DNA from: Legionella gratiana
GTDB taxonomy: Bacteria; Pseudomonadota; Gammaproteobacteria; Legionellales; Legionellaceae
NCBI RefSeq assembly: GCF_001467695.1
Contig: NZ_LNYE01000001.1
Span: 30,168-94,167 of the forward strand
Length of the DNA: 64,000 nt
Reading direction: 5' to 3'
This document shows positions 44,326 through 53,136 of the stretch, one piece after another. The notes beneath the pieces were generated by a model, which saw only the letters and a program-made list of their open reading frames with translations, searched no databases and was not told the DNA's origin. The translations under genes were made by a program, and so were the position numbers. Numbering within the stretch: the first letter of the stretch is position 1; each line of letters opens with the position of its first letter.

Positions 44326-44712
44326 ATGAATACACAAGAAATACCCAAAGAGTATCAACATATCTCTCCAGCAGGTGCTGAAGTTCGATTGCTGATGAAT
44401 AATCATTTAGGTGGAATGGCTCACTGTACTTTGAAAGCAGGAACAATTTCCAAAGCAGTTCGTCATAAAACTGTATCTGAATTTTGGCATGTCCTTTCTG
44501 GTGACGGTGCAATTTGGCGTAAATTGAACGATGAAGAGAGTATTACGCCTTTAACACCTGGAGTCAGCATCGATATTCCCTTGGGAACACATTTTCAATA
44601 TCGAAGTGATGCAGCAGATTTAGTGTTTATTTGCGTTACTATGCCACCTTGGTCAGGCAGTGATGAGGCAAGTTATGTGGAGCATGGTGCCTGGTCTCCT
44701 ACAGTGGGATAA
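44326..44712 (+). CDS. Small cupin protein
   Basis: A 128-residue single-domain cupin: KAGTISKAVRHKTVSEFWHVLSGDGAIWRKL (first motif, with His and Glu ligands) and GVSIDIPLGTHFQYRSDAADLVFICVTMPPW (second). Such proteins often bind a metal and a small ligand. The substrate is unknown. It lies 5 bases before a GNAT-cupin fusion gene, which carries a second cupin. Confidence 0.82.
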   Translation: MNTQEIPKEYQHISPAGAEVRLLMNNHLGGMAHCTLKAGTISKAVRHKTVSEFWHVLSGDGAIWRKLNDEESITPLTPGVSIDIPLGTHFQYRSDAADLVFICVTMPPWSGSDEASYVEHGAWSPTVG

Positions 44713-44717
44713 ATTAA

Positions 44718-45575
44718 ATGACTTTAAAGTTATCGTTTTTAGAAAATCCAAACCCTGATGATGTTCAAATATTAACAAATGGGATTAAGGCGTATGCCAA
44801 ACAACAAAGAGGCTTCGAATCTTTAGATTTCTTTGCATGCTTTATTCGTGATGCAGACAATAGCATTGTGGGTGGTTGTAGTGGCGGAACACTCTATGGA
44901 GGTCTTCATGTCGATAATCTTTGGGTGAGTGAATCCATCAGACATCAAGGATGGGGAACAAAACTCATGCAAAAGGCATTGAAGTATGGTAGTGAGAAAG
45001 GCTGCGCTTTTGCAACAGTTAACACTATGGATTGGGAGGCAATAGAATTTTATAAAAAATTAGGGTTCAAACTTGAATTTGAGCGGCATGGATTTCAAAA
45101 AAATTCTATTTTTTATTTTTTGCGTAAAGAATTTCAAGAAACAACAGACATCGGGCTCTTAAATGGTGATTCAGTCTCCGGCTTAAGTCAAAGCCTAAAA
45201 TCGCATGTATTAGAATCTGTAGTGAGAGAAGAGGCTGTCTCAATAAACAATGCACTCCATTTTAAATGGGGACAAGGTTGCGATGGATGGTGGTTAAAAA
45301 ATGAGGGGCAGTTTAGTGTTATTTATGAAACGATGCCTGCTGGAAGTTGTGAGATAAAGCATTATCATCAGAAAACAGAACAATTTTTTTATTGTTTACA
45401 AGGACAATTGGTTATTGAGTTTGAAAATTATGAACAGGTGTTGCAGGAACAGGAAGGAATAACTATTAAAGCATGGGCAGCTCATAAAGTGAAAAACAGT
45501 TCCGGAAATTTGGTTTCTTTTTTGGTGATTTCATCTCCTAATCTATCCGGGGATAGAGTGAATCTGGAGTCCTAA
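44718..45575 (+). CDS. GNAT acetyltransferase fused to a cupin
   Basis: A 285-residue protein. Residues 1-140 are a GNAT (LHVDNLWVSESIRHQGWGTKLMQKAL). Residues about 165-275 are a cupin (CEIKHYHQKTEQFFYCLQGQLVIEF, with HYH and Glu as likely metal ligands). The two domains normally occur as separate proteins. Coupling to neighbours (1 base to the next gene) suggests one operon. The substrate is unknown. Confidence 0.83.
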   Translation: MTLKLSFLENPNPDDVQILTNGIKAYAKQQRGFESLDFFACFIRDADNSIVGGCSGGTLYGGLHVDNLWVSESIRHQGWGTKLMQKALKYGSEKGCAFATVNTMDWEAIEFYKKLGFKLEFERHGFQKNSIFYFLRKEFQETTDIGLLNGDSVSGLSQSLKSHVLESVVREEAVSINNALHFKWGQGCDGWWLKNEGQFSVIYETMPAGSCEIKHYHQKTEQFFYCLQGQLVIEFENYEQVLQEQEGITIKAWAAHKVKNSSGNLVSFLVISSPNLSGDRVNLES

Positions 45576-45576
45576 A

Positions 45577-46029
45577 ATGTCTGTTGAATTGATTATCCGC
45601 AAAGCAGTAATTGATGATGCTCAACATCTTCACCCTTTAATGGAGCAATTGGGCTATCCGCAATCGCCTGATGAGTTGCAAAGAAGACTTGAGCTATTTA
45701 CTAATGAACTGCATTACGGTGTTCTTCTTGCGGAAATTGCTGGAAAAGTTGTTGGTTGGATTGCTTGGTCTAAGAGCTATCTTTTTGTTTCAGAAACAAC
45801 AAGATTTCATATTGAAGGCCTTGTGGTCGACCAAGGATATCGTAATCAAGGAATAGGTAAAAAGCTTATGATTACTGTTGAGGAATTTGCCAGGCAGTTT
45901 AGTCCCTGTATCATTGATTTGACATCGGGACTTAGGCGAGCCAAAGAGGGCTCTCATGATTTTTACAAATCGCTTGGTTATCAGAATGAAGGTCATATGG
46001 CAAAACTGTATTTAAGGAAAGTGCTGTGA
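45577..46029 (+). CDS. GNAT acetyltransferase
   Basis: A 150-residue GNAT with IRKAVIDDAQHLHPLMEQLGYPQSPDEL at the N-terminus and FHIEGLVVDQGYRNQGIGKKLMITVEEFA as the acetyl-CoA loop, ending SHDFYKSLGYQNEGHMAKLYLRKVL. It is the type often annotated as aminoglycoside-like N-acetyltransferase, without evidence for drug activity. It overlaps the next gene by 4 bases. Confidence 0.88.
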   Translation: MSVELIIRKAVIDDAQHLHPLMEQLGYPQSPDELQRRLELFTNELHYGVLLAEIAGKVVGWIAWSKSYLFVSETTRFHIEGLVVDQGYRNQGIGKKLMITVEEFARQFSPCIIDLTSGLRRAKEGSHDFYKSLGYQNEGHMAKLYLRKVL

Positions 46030-47063
46030 ACATCAAAGAATTACAATCTGCTTTAAAAATTGAGACAGCAACATTAGATGATTATCCTATCATCCAAAAT
46101 ATGGCACGATTTTATGTATATGAACTCTCTCGTGACTGCGGTTTTATTTCAGAGGATTGGGCTTTGCCTCCCGATGGCCTTTATGAAAGCTTCGATTTTA
46201 AAAAATACTTTGAAGAGCCGACAAGAAAAGCCTTTCTGATTAAAGTAGGTAATGAATTAGCAGGTTTTGCCCTATTAAATCAAGAAGGAATTTACCCAGA
46301 TACTATGTGGAATATGGGCGAGTTTTTCATTACTGCAAAGTTTCAAGGCAAAGGTTTAGGTTTTTTGGTTTCCTCTGAACTTTGGAACATGCATCCAGGC
46401 TTATGGGAAATTTCTGTGATTCCGGAAAATAAGCCAGCGCTTAACTTTTGGCGCAAAACTATTGCAAAAATTACAATGGGTAATTTCCAGGAAGAAATTA
46501 AAACAGTCAATTATGATCCACATCAGCCTCAGCGAGTTATTTTTCGTTTTGATAGTAATGTACAGAATGTAGGGGAACCTTTAGAAAGCAAGAAAGAATA
46601 TCAAATCCAATTTGTTGATGAGCTTGATGAGACAACAGAAAACCGAATGACAAAGGGATTTGTTGCCTATGAGGCTCAGCATGGTATCGACGTCAATTAT
46701 CGATGTTTTTCAGTGACTATTTCTTCTGCCCAAGGAGAAGTTTTTGGGGTGATTAATGCCTATACAGCATTTTCTGAAATTTATGTGGATGATATTTGGG
46801 TAGATAGCGCTTATCGTGGTAAAGGGTATGGTAAGCAGTTATTGCTTGCTCTAGAACATCATTTCAAAGGTCAGGGCTTTAATAATATCAATTTAGTGAC
46901 TAGTGCATTTCAAGCGCCAGAATTTTATAAGAAATGCGGTTTTACAGCAGAATTTACGAGAATCAATAAAAAAAATCCCAAGTTAAGCAAAACATTTTTT
47001 GTTAAATTTTTTAATGAAGAGTTAGAAACACAAGGCATTCTTAAGGCGGTTCATAGTGAATAG
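46026..47063 (+). CDS. Tandem GNAT protein (two acetyltransferase domains)
   Basis: A 345-residue protein with two GNAT domains. The first (residues about 10-185) has GEFFITAKFQGKGLGFLVSSELW; the second (about 190-335) has IYVDDIWVDSAYRGKGYGKQLLLALEHHF. The second keeps the full acetyl-CoA loop. The start is GTG at 46026 and overlaps the preceding stop. The two halves differ in sequence, so this is a fusion of different GNATs and not a recent duplication. Confidence 0.84.
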   Translation: MNIKELQSALKIETATLDDYPIIQNMARFYVYELSRDCGFISEDWALPPDGLYESFDFKKYFEEPTRKAFLIKVGNELAGFALLNQEGIYPDTMWNMGEFFITAKFQGKGLGFLVSSELWNMHPGLWEISVIPENKPALNFWRKTIAKITMGNFQEEIKTVNYDPHQPQRVIFRFDSNVQNVGEPLESKKEYQIQFVDELDETTENRMTKGFVAYEAQHGIDVNYRCFSVTISSAQGEVFGVINAYTAFSEIYVDDIWVDSAYRGKGYGKQLLLALEHHFKGQGFNNINLVTSAFQAPEFYKKCGFTAEFTRINKKNPKLSKTFFVKFFNEELETQGILKAVHSE

Positions 47064-48069
47064 AAGTCAGCTAGAAACAATCTGTAAAAAATTAAAGATA
47101 AACCAACCTTGTGACTTGCCTCAAAGAGTCTATGGCGGTCTTTTACATAAAATGTGGTATCTGGAGTGCAATGGCTCGCAGTTTGCTGTAAAACAACTCA
47201 ATAGCAGGATCCAATTGACTGAAGAAGTTAAATCCCAATATGAATTGACAGAAGAGATAGCCTTCCTATTTTCCAAGCATACGATACCTGCAATCCATGC
47301 TCTAAAAATAGAAAATAATTATTTAATCCTTTCGGAAGATGAAGCTTTTCTTGTTTATCCTTGGATAGCAGCAAAAGCATTAAATAAAGACGCTATATCT
47401 GAGGTGCATGCACTTAAAATAGCTGCCTTTTTGGCAAAAATTCATTGTATTAATCTTAATGTCCCTGAACTAAGCACTCAAGAATTTGATATTCATACCA
47501 ATGAAAAAATTAGTGTGTTAATAGACCAGTCAGCAAGCCAAAATTTGGTGTTTAAAGAGCAATTAAAAAGTAATCAACGAATTATAATTGAGCTTAATGA
47601 GCTCTATCAAAAAGTAATACCTATTTTACAAAGTAGTAGTGTAGTAACCCATGGCGATCTGGATCAAAAAAATGTTTTATGGGATAAAAATGATACTCCA
47701 TTTCTCATCGATTGGGAGTCTGCGCGAAAACTTAATCCTACCTATGAAATAGTCAATTGTGCTCTTGATTGGAGTGGAATTACTACCCCATTTTTTCATA
47801 AATCTTTATTTATAAAAATGCTAAAAATATATGCATCATCTGGATTAACTATAAATCAGGATCATTTAGAGGCCGCCTTTTATGGTGTTCTTGGTAATTG
47901 GATCAATTGGCTGGTGTATAATATAGAGCGTTCTTTTAGCTCTGATAGCGAGCAGCAGAATATTGGTGTTGAACAGGTTCTTCAGGTTTTGCCTACTATT
48001 ATTCAAGTCAAGGCGAGTATTACAGAATTAACTCAATTAGTAACACGTGAATTAAGAATAAACTGTTAA
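47056..48069 (+). CDS. APH-like phosphotransferase
   Basis: A 337-residue kinase of the aminoglycoside phosphotransferase / homoserine kinase II-like superfamily, with GTG start overlapping the tandem-GNAT stop. The N-lobe has LECNGSQFAVKQL (lysine for ATP), the catalytic loop is VTHGDLDQKN, and the metal aspartate is in FLIDWESA. It is complete. The substrate is unknown. Confidence 0.86.
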   Translation: MNRSQLETICKKLKINQPCDLPQRVYGGLLHKMWYLECNGSQFAVKQLNSRIQLTEEVKSQYELTEEIAFLFSKHTIPAIHALKIENNYLILSEDEAFLVYPWIAAKALNKDAISEVHALKIAAFLAKIHCINLNVPELSTQEFDIHTNEKISVLIDQSASQNLVFKEQLKSNQRIIIELNELYQKVIPILQSSSVVTHGDLDQKNVLWDKNDTPFLIDWESARKLNPTYEIVNCALDWSGITTPFFHKSLFIKMLKIYASSGLTINQDHLEAAFYGVLGNWINWLVYNIERSFSSDSEQQNIGVEQVLQVLPTIIQVKASITELTQLVTRELRINC

Positions 48070-48129
48070 CTTTATTCAACTTTGATTACCATATCGCACG
48101 AAATTAACTTAAGTTTCAAGGAATGCTTC

Positions 48130-48798
48130 ATGATGAATACTAAAGCGCTATTTCCTCGTTTTGTTCCCATTCAATCGGATTTTACCCGCAATAGTGATAT
48201 TGAACAGGTTGCAAAAATTATTAATGAATCTGATATACCGCTTCATCTTTTAGTTCATAATGCAGGAATGAAAAGCCCTCCACGTCCGTTAACTGAATAT
48301 GATTGTGACAGTATTGACGCAGTGTTCCAGGTTAATTTATTAGCTCCCATGAAACTAACAGCACTTCTCGCGGTAGGGATGCCTGAGAAGTCTCGGATTT
48401 TATTTGTTACATCAAGGGCAGCCACTTTGAAACTTAAAGAAAGTTCAACATACTGTGCCAGTAAAGCAGGTTTGGATGAAGTAACGGCTATTGTGAGAAA
48501 AGAGTTAGCCGAGAAAAATATCGGTGTGTTTTGTGTTATTCCAGGGGAAGTGGATACAAGAATTCAAAAAATTTTAAGAGAAACAACTTCATTTCATTTG
48601 CATAAAATGTTTGATGAGGCTTATCAGTCCGGTCACTTAATAAGTCCAGAAACTTGCGGGGAATTCCTTAAATGGATTCTTTGCGGCTTATCTTTTGATG
48701 AATTTAAGCAAAGCAATATGCCAGTTTCTATCTATGAAGAATGGCATCATCCATTCTGGCTTAGAGATAAGAGTCAGCTACCTCCCTTTCCTTTCTAA
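48130..48798 (+). CDS. Short-chain dehydrogenase lacking its N-terminal nucleotide-binding motif
   Basis: The start at 48130 follows AAGGA by seven bases; the frame opens at 48082. The product (about 222 residues) keeps the SDR pieces VHNAG, the catalytic serine region (FVTSRAA), YCASK (Tyr-x3-Lys) and IPGEVDT. The N-terminal Rossmann element TGxxxGIG is absent because NAG lies only ~45 residues from the start, not ~85. The first beta-alpha-beta unit seems deleted, so NAD(P) binding is doubtful. Likely a decayed gene. Confidence 0.75.
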   Translation: MMNTKALFPRFVPIQSDFTRNSDIEQVAKIINESDIPLHLLVHNAGMKSPPRPLTEYDCDSIDAVFQVNLLAPMKLTALLAVGMPEKSRILFVTSRAATLKLKESSTYCASKAGLDEVTAIVRKELAEKNIGVFCVIPGEVDTRIQKILRETTSFHLHKMFDEAYQSGHLISPETCGEFLKWILCGLSFDEFKQSNMPVSIYEEWHHPFWLRDKSQLPPFPF

Positions 48799-48910
48799 TT
48801 CATTTATGAATTTTTACGATCAGTTCCAATAAAAGATCAACTTCGGAAAATAGATGCTTCGTTTGTTCTGTTCTTTTTCAAGGTATATTTCTTTTATGGG
48901 GGATATGCCT

Positions 48911-49354
48911 TTACTCTTTCTTCAATTGTTTTCTCAAATAGATCCGATCATGTCCTTCTAGGTATTTGTTAATTGTTCCTAAATGCTGATAGCCTTGTTT
49001 TAAATAAAACCCTTCTGCCTGAAAAGAAAAAGTATCTAATGTTGATGCTGGAATCCCTCGTTTAATTGCTTCGACTTCAACGTTGCGTAATATCTCAGCA
49101 CCAATACCAAGACCACGGTATTCTTCATTAACCCAGAGGACATCAACGTATATTGAGCTTTTATGAGCATATACAATAGCACCGCCAATAATAGTACCTT
49201 CGTTATCTTTCACATAGATTGAGTAACGCTCTGGTTTGGTTCCCGTAAAAGGAGCATTAAAATTTACTATCCCATCACGAATAATTTTATCTTGCTGTTC
49301 TAGTAGCTTGGGGTCTATAACAAGCTCTAGTTGGTAATTTGCGGCTTGATTCAT
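48911..49354 (-). CDS. GNAT acetyltransferase
   Basis: A 147-residue GNAT with IYVDVLWVNEEYRGLGIGAEILRNVEVEAIKRGI as the acetyl-CoA loop and DTFSFQAEGFYLKQGYQHLGTI following. The pattern (Asp-Thr-Phe-Ser-Phe-Gln-Ala) is common in GNATs annotated as streptothricin- or kanamycin-like acetyltransferases, though substrate is unproven. It is the first minus-strand gene after the plus-strand block and lies 18 bases before the methylase. Confidence 0.87.
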   Translation of the reverse strand: MNQAANYQLELVIDPKLLEQQDKIIRDGIVNFNAPFTGTKPERYSIYVKDNEGTIIGGAIVYAHKSSIYVDVLWVNEEYRGLGIGAEILRNVEVEAIKRGIPASTLDTFSFQAEGFYLKQGYQHLGTINKYLEGHDRIYLRKQLKKE

Positions 49355-49372
49355 GAGTTATATCTTCTAAAA

Positions 49373-50785
49373 TTAGTTTGAATACAATAAATCATCGATA
49401 ACTTCCATAGTAATTTCGGGTAGTTTTTGCGTTTGATCAATACTCTCTTGAATGGTTATAAGCGCTTTTTTAATGTCATCAGGTAACATCTCAGATGGTG
49501 CATTGTCGCCTGGCCAAGAAGCATCTCGAGTCGCTTTATCTGGCCAACGAGAATAGGCAAGCCACATACCATCGTTAGTTTTATGCAGGCAAGAACCTAA
49601 CGCTCCGCGATATTGCACAAAATAGGAAGCGACCTGATGCCAGGCCTTTTGATACTCCATCTCAAGCCCAGGCTTAATAAAGGCTCGGTAAATAACAGCA
49701 AAACATTTTTTTGAAAGTCGTTTAAATTGTTCTAGTGCTTCTTCAGGTGTTAAATCTTGGTTCCCTAAAACCTCTTCTGCTTTGAATATGTTTATCCTTT
49801 TGGGAATTGAAAACTGGGAAGTAAAGTACATCTGATCAAGGCCTATTCCAAAAGCACAATGCTTATAACCGAGAACACGAAAGTAATTAATTGGTTGCTG
49901 GTTCTTATTAGCTAAGACGTAGTTTCTGAATTTGGGATTATAAAACCCATAAGTCATGTAATAATGAATACCTTGGCTTTCAAGATAGTGAACGATGTGA
50001 ACCAAATTTTGGTGCAGTTTTTCAGGTGAATAAAGTTCAGTATACATCCCAGCTTTTTCAAACGTTGAGTGCTCATTCTCTGGATAAGGAGGATTCAGCG
50101 CCACAAAATCACCAGGTGTCGCGATCGAAATCACGTCCATAAAATCACCACTTCTGAATGAAACTTGATTTACATTAAGAAGGTTAGATACTCGGTCAAT
50201 CTCACACAAGAACATTTCCAACGACAAATTTGCATGTTCAAGAAATCGATTGGCGTTTTTTCCTTCAAATAATTCACCTTCGCGATAGATAATATTCAGT
50301 TCTTTATCATAAAAAAGAATTCCTCCCCATGAATGATTGATGATAAAGGGGAGCAATAATGGTTTTTCCTCATCAGTTGTCTGGTTGTAATTCTCAATCA
50401 CTTTAAGGAAAAAATCTTTCTTCGATAGGGAAACATCATATTTTTCTATTAACGCAGCATAAGAGGTTTTAACAAGCGTAGGATTGTCTCTAATTAATTG
50501 AAGTATATTAATCAGAACTTTATTGCTGTCATTGACAATATATTCTTCTGCAAGGCCAACCTCCATTGCAGCCAAGCTCCAAGAAGCAGAACCTGAAAAA
50601 GGCTCAATAGCTTTCTTGTATTTTTGGCCTTTATTATTCGCCAATAATACAGAGAAATGTTCATTCAACCAGCTGGTATCAGGGGACATATGTCCTGTTA
50701 AATCTGGAAGAGTGAGGTACCTATTTCCGAGGTAGTGGAGTGGTCCCCCATGATTTTGATTTAATTGAATAGTATTTGGGCTCAT
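49373..50785 (-). CDS. D12-class DNA adenine methylase fused to a monooxygenase-like (ABM) domain
   Basis: The start is set at 50785; the frame opens at 50824. About 470 residues. Residues 1-345 are a D12 (Dam-like) N6-adenine methyltransferase: HYLGNRYLTLPDL, IEPFSGSASWSLAAME (SAM motif) and VALNPPYPE (catalytic NPPY). Residues ~360-465 resemble the antibiotic-biosynthesis-monooxygenase fold (VIYRAFIKPGLEMEYQKAWHQVA...LHKTNDGMWLAYSRWPD). This pairing is unusual. No restriction gene is adjacent. The target is unknown. Confidence 0.82.
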   Translation of the reverse strand: MSPNTIQLNQNHGGPLHYLGNRYLTLPDLTGHMSPDTSWLNEHFSVLLANNKGQKYKKAIEPFSGSASWSLAAMEVGLAEEYIVNDSNKVLINILQLIRDNPTLVKTSYAALIEKYDVSLSKKDFFLKVIENYNQTTDEEKPLLLPFIINHSWGGILFYDKELNIIYREGELFEGKNANRFLEHANLSLEMFLCEIDRVSNLLNVNQVSFRSGDFMDVISIATPGDFVALNPPYPENEHSTFEKAGMYTELYSPEKLHQNLVHIVHYLESQGIHYYMTYGFYNPKFRNYVLANKNQQPINYFRVLGYKHCAFGIGLDQMYFTSQFSIPKRINIFKAEEVLGNQDLTPEEALEQFKRLSKKCFAVIYRAFIKPGLEMEYQKAWHQVASYFVQYRGALGSCLHKTNDGMWLAYSRWPDKATRDASWPGDNAPSEMLPDDIKKALITIQESIDQTQKLPEITMEVIDDLLYSN

Positions 50786-50874
50786 AATAACCACTATGCA
50801 GTAAATATAACTATGAAGCGGCACATCTTAACATGAAACAAACAATTTTTTTATTCTCTTGAATAAAATGACTA

Positions 50875-50905
50875 TTGACCCTCACGTTGCGTGATAGCTT
50901 AGAAT
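50875..50905 (+). promoter_or_regulatory. MerR-type promoter with 19-bp spacer and dyad operator
   Basis: TTGACC (50875-50880) and TAGAAT (50900-50905) are separated by 19 bases, the over-long spacer typical of MerR-controlled promoters. The spacer begins CTCACG-TTG-CGTGAT, a near-perfect dyad. It lies directly in front of the merR-like gene, so autoregulation is expected. The ribosome site of merR starts only a few bases after the predicted transcription start. Confidence 0.72.
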
Positions 50906-50928
50906 CATCAATTAAGGAGATGATGCTT

Positions 50929-51609
50929 ATGAAATATTATCAAATTAAAGAAATCAGCCAAATGACCTCTCTTTCAATTCGGTCATTGCAATACTATGAT
51001 GAAGTAGGTTTGTTAAAACCAACAAAGCGCTCTGATTCTGGCTATCGTTTGTATTCTGAAACTGATTTACTTATTTTACAACAAATTATCACCTTAAAAT
51101 TCCTTGGATTCTCTTTATCTACTATTAAAGAAATCCTTGCGAATCCAAACTTTAATCTGGCCGCATCAATGAGCCTTCAAGCCCGCGAATTGAGTGAAAA
51201 GGCTAATAAAATAAATGAAGCAGCCTCTTTGTTAACGTATATTGCCAGTCAACTGGAAATAAACCAGCCAATCAATTGGCAAAGTAGTGCAAAAATTATT
51301 GAAATATTGGAGTTAAATACTATGAGCGATGCTGTATTAAAAAAATATCAATCCGTTAATGAATCAGAGTTAGGTAAAAAATCAGACTATGATTCCACCT
51401 ATAATCCCAATCGACTCTATCCTATTCCCAGAGCAGGTAAGCGACAAGAAATTGGCATTGATCCTGCCCCCATCCTCCTTTTGTGGGTTTTGACTGCTGG
51501 AATCATTATGAAGTCTCTTGGCTCAACGAAAAAGGTAAACCGATGGTTGGGATTGGTGAAATTTTTTATGATTGTAACTCGCCCAAACTCATCGAATCCA
51601 AGTCATTAA
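50929..51609 (+). CDS. MerR-family regulator read through into QueF N-terminus (fusion)
   Basis: The start at 50929 has AAGGAG nine bases upstream. Residues 1-70 are a MerR winged helix (YYQIKEISQMTSLSIRSLQYYDEVGLLKPTKR...SGYRLYSETD), followed by a helical dimerisation region. No stop separates this from the next segment: from residue ~132 (ATG at 51322) the frame encodes the start of QueF (ELGKKSDYDSTYNPNRLYPIPR). After 51465 the frame leaves QueF because of a frameshift and ends at 51609 with unrelated residues. The MerR C-terminal effector region looks shortened. Confidence 0.78.
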   Translation: MKYYQIKEISQMTSLSIRSLQYYDEVGLLKPTKRSDSGYRLYSETDLLILQQIITLKFLGFSLSTIKEILANPNFNLAASMSLQARELSEKANKINEAASLLTYIASQLEINQPINWQSSAKIIEILELNTMSDAVLKKYQSVNESELGKKSDYDSTYNPNRLYPIPRAGKRQEIGIDPAPILLLWVLTAGIIMKSLGSTKKVNRWLGLVKFFMIVTRPNSSNPSH

Positions 51610-52178
51610 AACTTTATTTTAATTCATTCAATAATACCAAAATAAAAAGTATTAGTGAGTTAGAAAATACAATAAAAAATGATTTAGAAGCACGTATAGA
51701 AGCTCCAGTTTCAGTTAAAATTTATCTTTTGGAACAAGCAAAACACTACGCTGTATCACAAATACCGAAAGGTGAGTGCATTGACCATCTCGATGTTGAA
51801 TGCTCTGTCTATTTGGTTGAGCCATCATTTCTTAGTGTTCAAAACGAGTTAGTGGAAGAAAGATTGTATTCTAACCTATTAAAATCAAATTGCTTGGTGA
51901 CTAATCAACCCGATTGGGGAAGCATACAAATTGCGTATAAAGGAAAAAAGATTAATCAAGAAGGCTTATTAAAATACCTTGTTTCCTTTAGAAATCATAA
52001 CGAGTTTCATGAACAATGTATTGAACGGATTTTTGTGGATATTATGAACTGTTGCAAACCGGAAATATTATCAATCTATGGACGTTATACTCGGCGAGGA
52101 GGATTGGATATTAACCCCTATCGCTCCACAGAAAATAGTCCTTTTGGTAGAGAAAATATCCGGTTGGTCCGTCAATAA
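51322..52178 (+). pseudogene. queF: QueF, NADPH-dependent 7-cyano-7-deazaguanine reductase, frameshifted
   Basis: QueF makes preQ1 in queuosine synthesis. The first ~50 residues lie in the frame of the MerR gene (ELGKKSDYDSTYNP...GIDPAP); the rest lies one frame over (PPFVGFDCWNHYEVSWLN to the stop at 52178). The switch falls at a run of five C at about 51470; one more C would restore GIDPAP-HPPFVGFDCW. The catalytic cysteine (LLKSNCLVTNQPDWGS), ESKS and RYTRRGGLDINP motifs are intact. A GGAG site precedes ATG 51322. It is either a real one-base deletion or a homopolymer sequencing error. Confidence 0.85.
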
Positions 52179-52185
52179 TAGCGCT

Positions 52186-53136
52186 TTATTGTTCTATCCA
52201 AGCTCTTAATTTTCCAGCAAATCGGCCTTGTCGACACAGTGTTATTGATGCGATGGGGTCGATGCTTTTAATTAGGCGATACTCGCCCAACACCGCATGT
52301 ATAGCCCAACATTGTTCAATAATTGCAATGATCTCAAGCAAATGCGCAGAGGACTCTATCGAGAGCCAGTTTTTAAAACAATCCTCCTGTAATTTCTTAT
52401 ATTGACTGCTTGGTAGTTTTAAATGTTCTGTTGCACGATACAAACAATTAACGAATGAGAAAAAAGGATGAGTAATAACAACTTCCCCTAAATCAATCAG
52501 CGTGGTTTGATGAGTATTGAGATTCACTAAGATATTTTTATCATGAAAATCGGCATGGCCAAAAGTATCAGGCACTTTGAAACTGGCTAATTGGTCACAA
52601 AGAATTTGTAATTTACTCTCTAAATTTTTTAATTGTTTTAATTCTTTTTGAGTTAATCCATCGCCAATTAATAACTCTTCTTCATTCATTAATTGGTTAT
52701 AAAGTCTTGGCAATTGTTGCAGGCGCCAATCAGGGACGCCTAAATCAAGAAGGAGGTTTATTTTATCTGCTGAGTCTATCTGCAGCTTTGTGTAATGATG
52801 AATGGCATCAATTAAAAGGTTAGGTCTAAATTCCTGTTTAAAGACATCATGTAAAGGAATGCCAGCATCTTGCATTAAAAAACAGTTTAGTTCCTGATTA
52901 TGAGCCAAGATTTGCGGAACAGGAGCATTGAATTGTTGCTGCAATAGCTGAATGACGTTGGTTTCTAATGACAATGCAGAAGGAACCTTCTTCAAATAAA
53001 CCAATCCAAAGTTCGTTTGAAAGCGACACACTTCTGACCAAGCTGTATCGAGAATTATTTCGGGCTTGGTGGGTTCAATTTGAAATCCTAAATTGTTTAA
53101 GGCACTAAGTGCCCATTCTATGTGAGGATTCTTCAT
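52186..53136 (-). CDS. APH-like phosphotransferase
   Basis: A 316-residue kinase with GLVYLKKV (N-lobe lysine), FGHADFHDKNILVN as catalytic loop (HAD in place of HGD) and TLIDLGEV as metal site. The C-terminal domain (HPFFSFVNCLYRA...CFKNWL) is closely similar to the disrupted fragment at 58498-58849, so the two are relatives. It overlaps the upstream GNAT-APH gene by 4 bases and converges on queF. The substrate is unknown. Confidence 0.85.
   Translation of the reverse strand: MKNPHIEWALSALNNLGFQIEPTKPEIILDTAWSEVCRFQTNFGLVYLKKVPSALSLETNVIQLLQQQFNAPVPQILAHNQELNCFLMQDAGIPLHDVFKQEFRPNLLIDAIHHYTKLQIDSADKINLLLDLGVPDWRLQQLPRLYNQLMNEEELLIGDGLTQKELKQLKNLESKLQILCDQLASFKVPDTFGHADFHDKNILVNLNTHQTTLIDLGEVVITHPFFSFVNCLYRATEHLKLPSSQYKKLQEDCFKNWLSIESSAHLLEIIAIIEQCWAIHAVLGEYRLIKSIDPIASITLCRQGRFAGKLRAWIEQ

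Noticed and set aside
51322..52178. Programmed ribosomal frameshifting in queF
   Set aside because: The C run is not a known slippery heptamer, no downstream pseudoknot was apparent, and QueF families are normally unshifted. Deletion or sequencing error is simpler.
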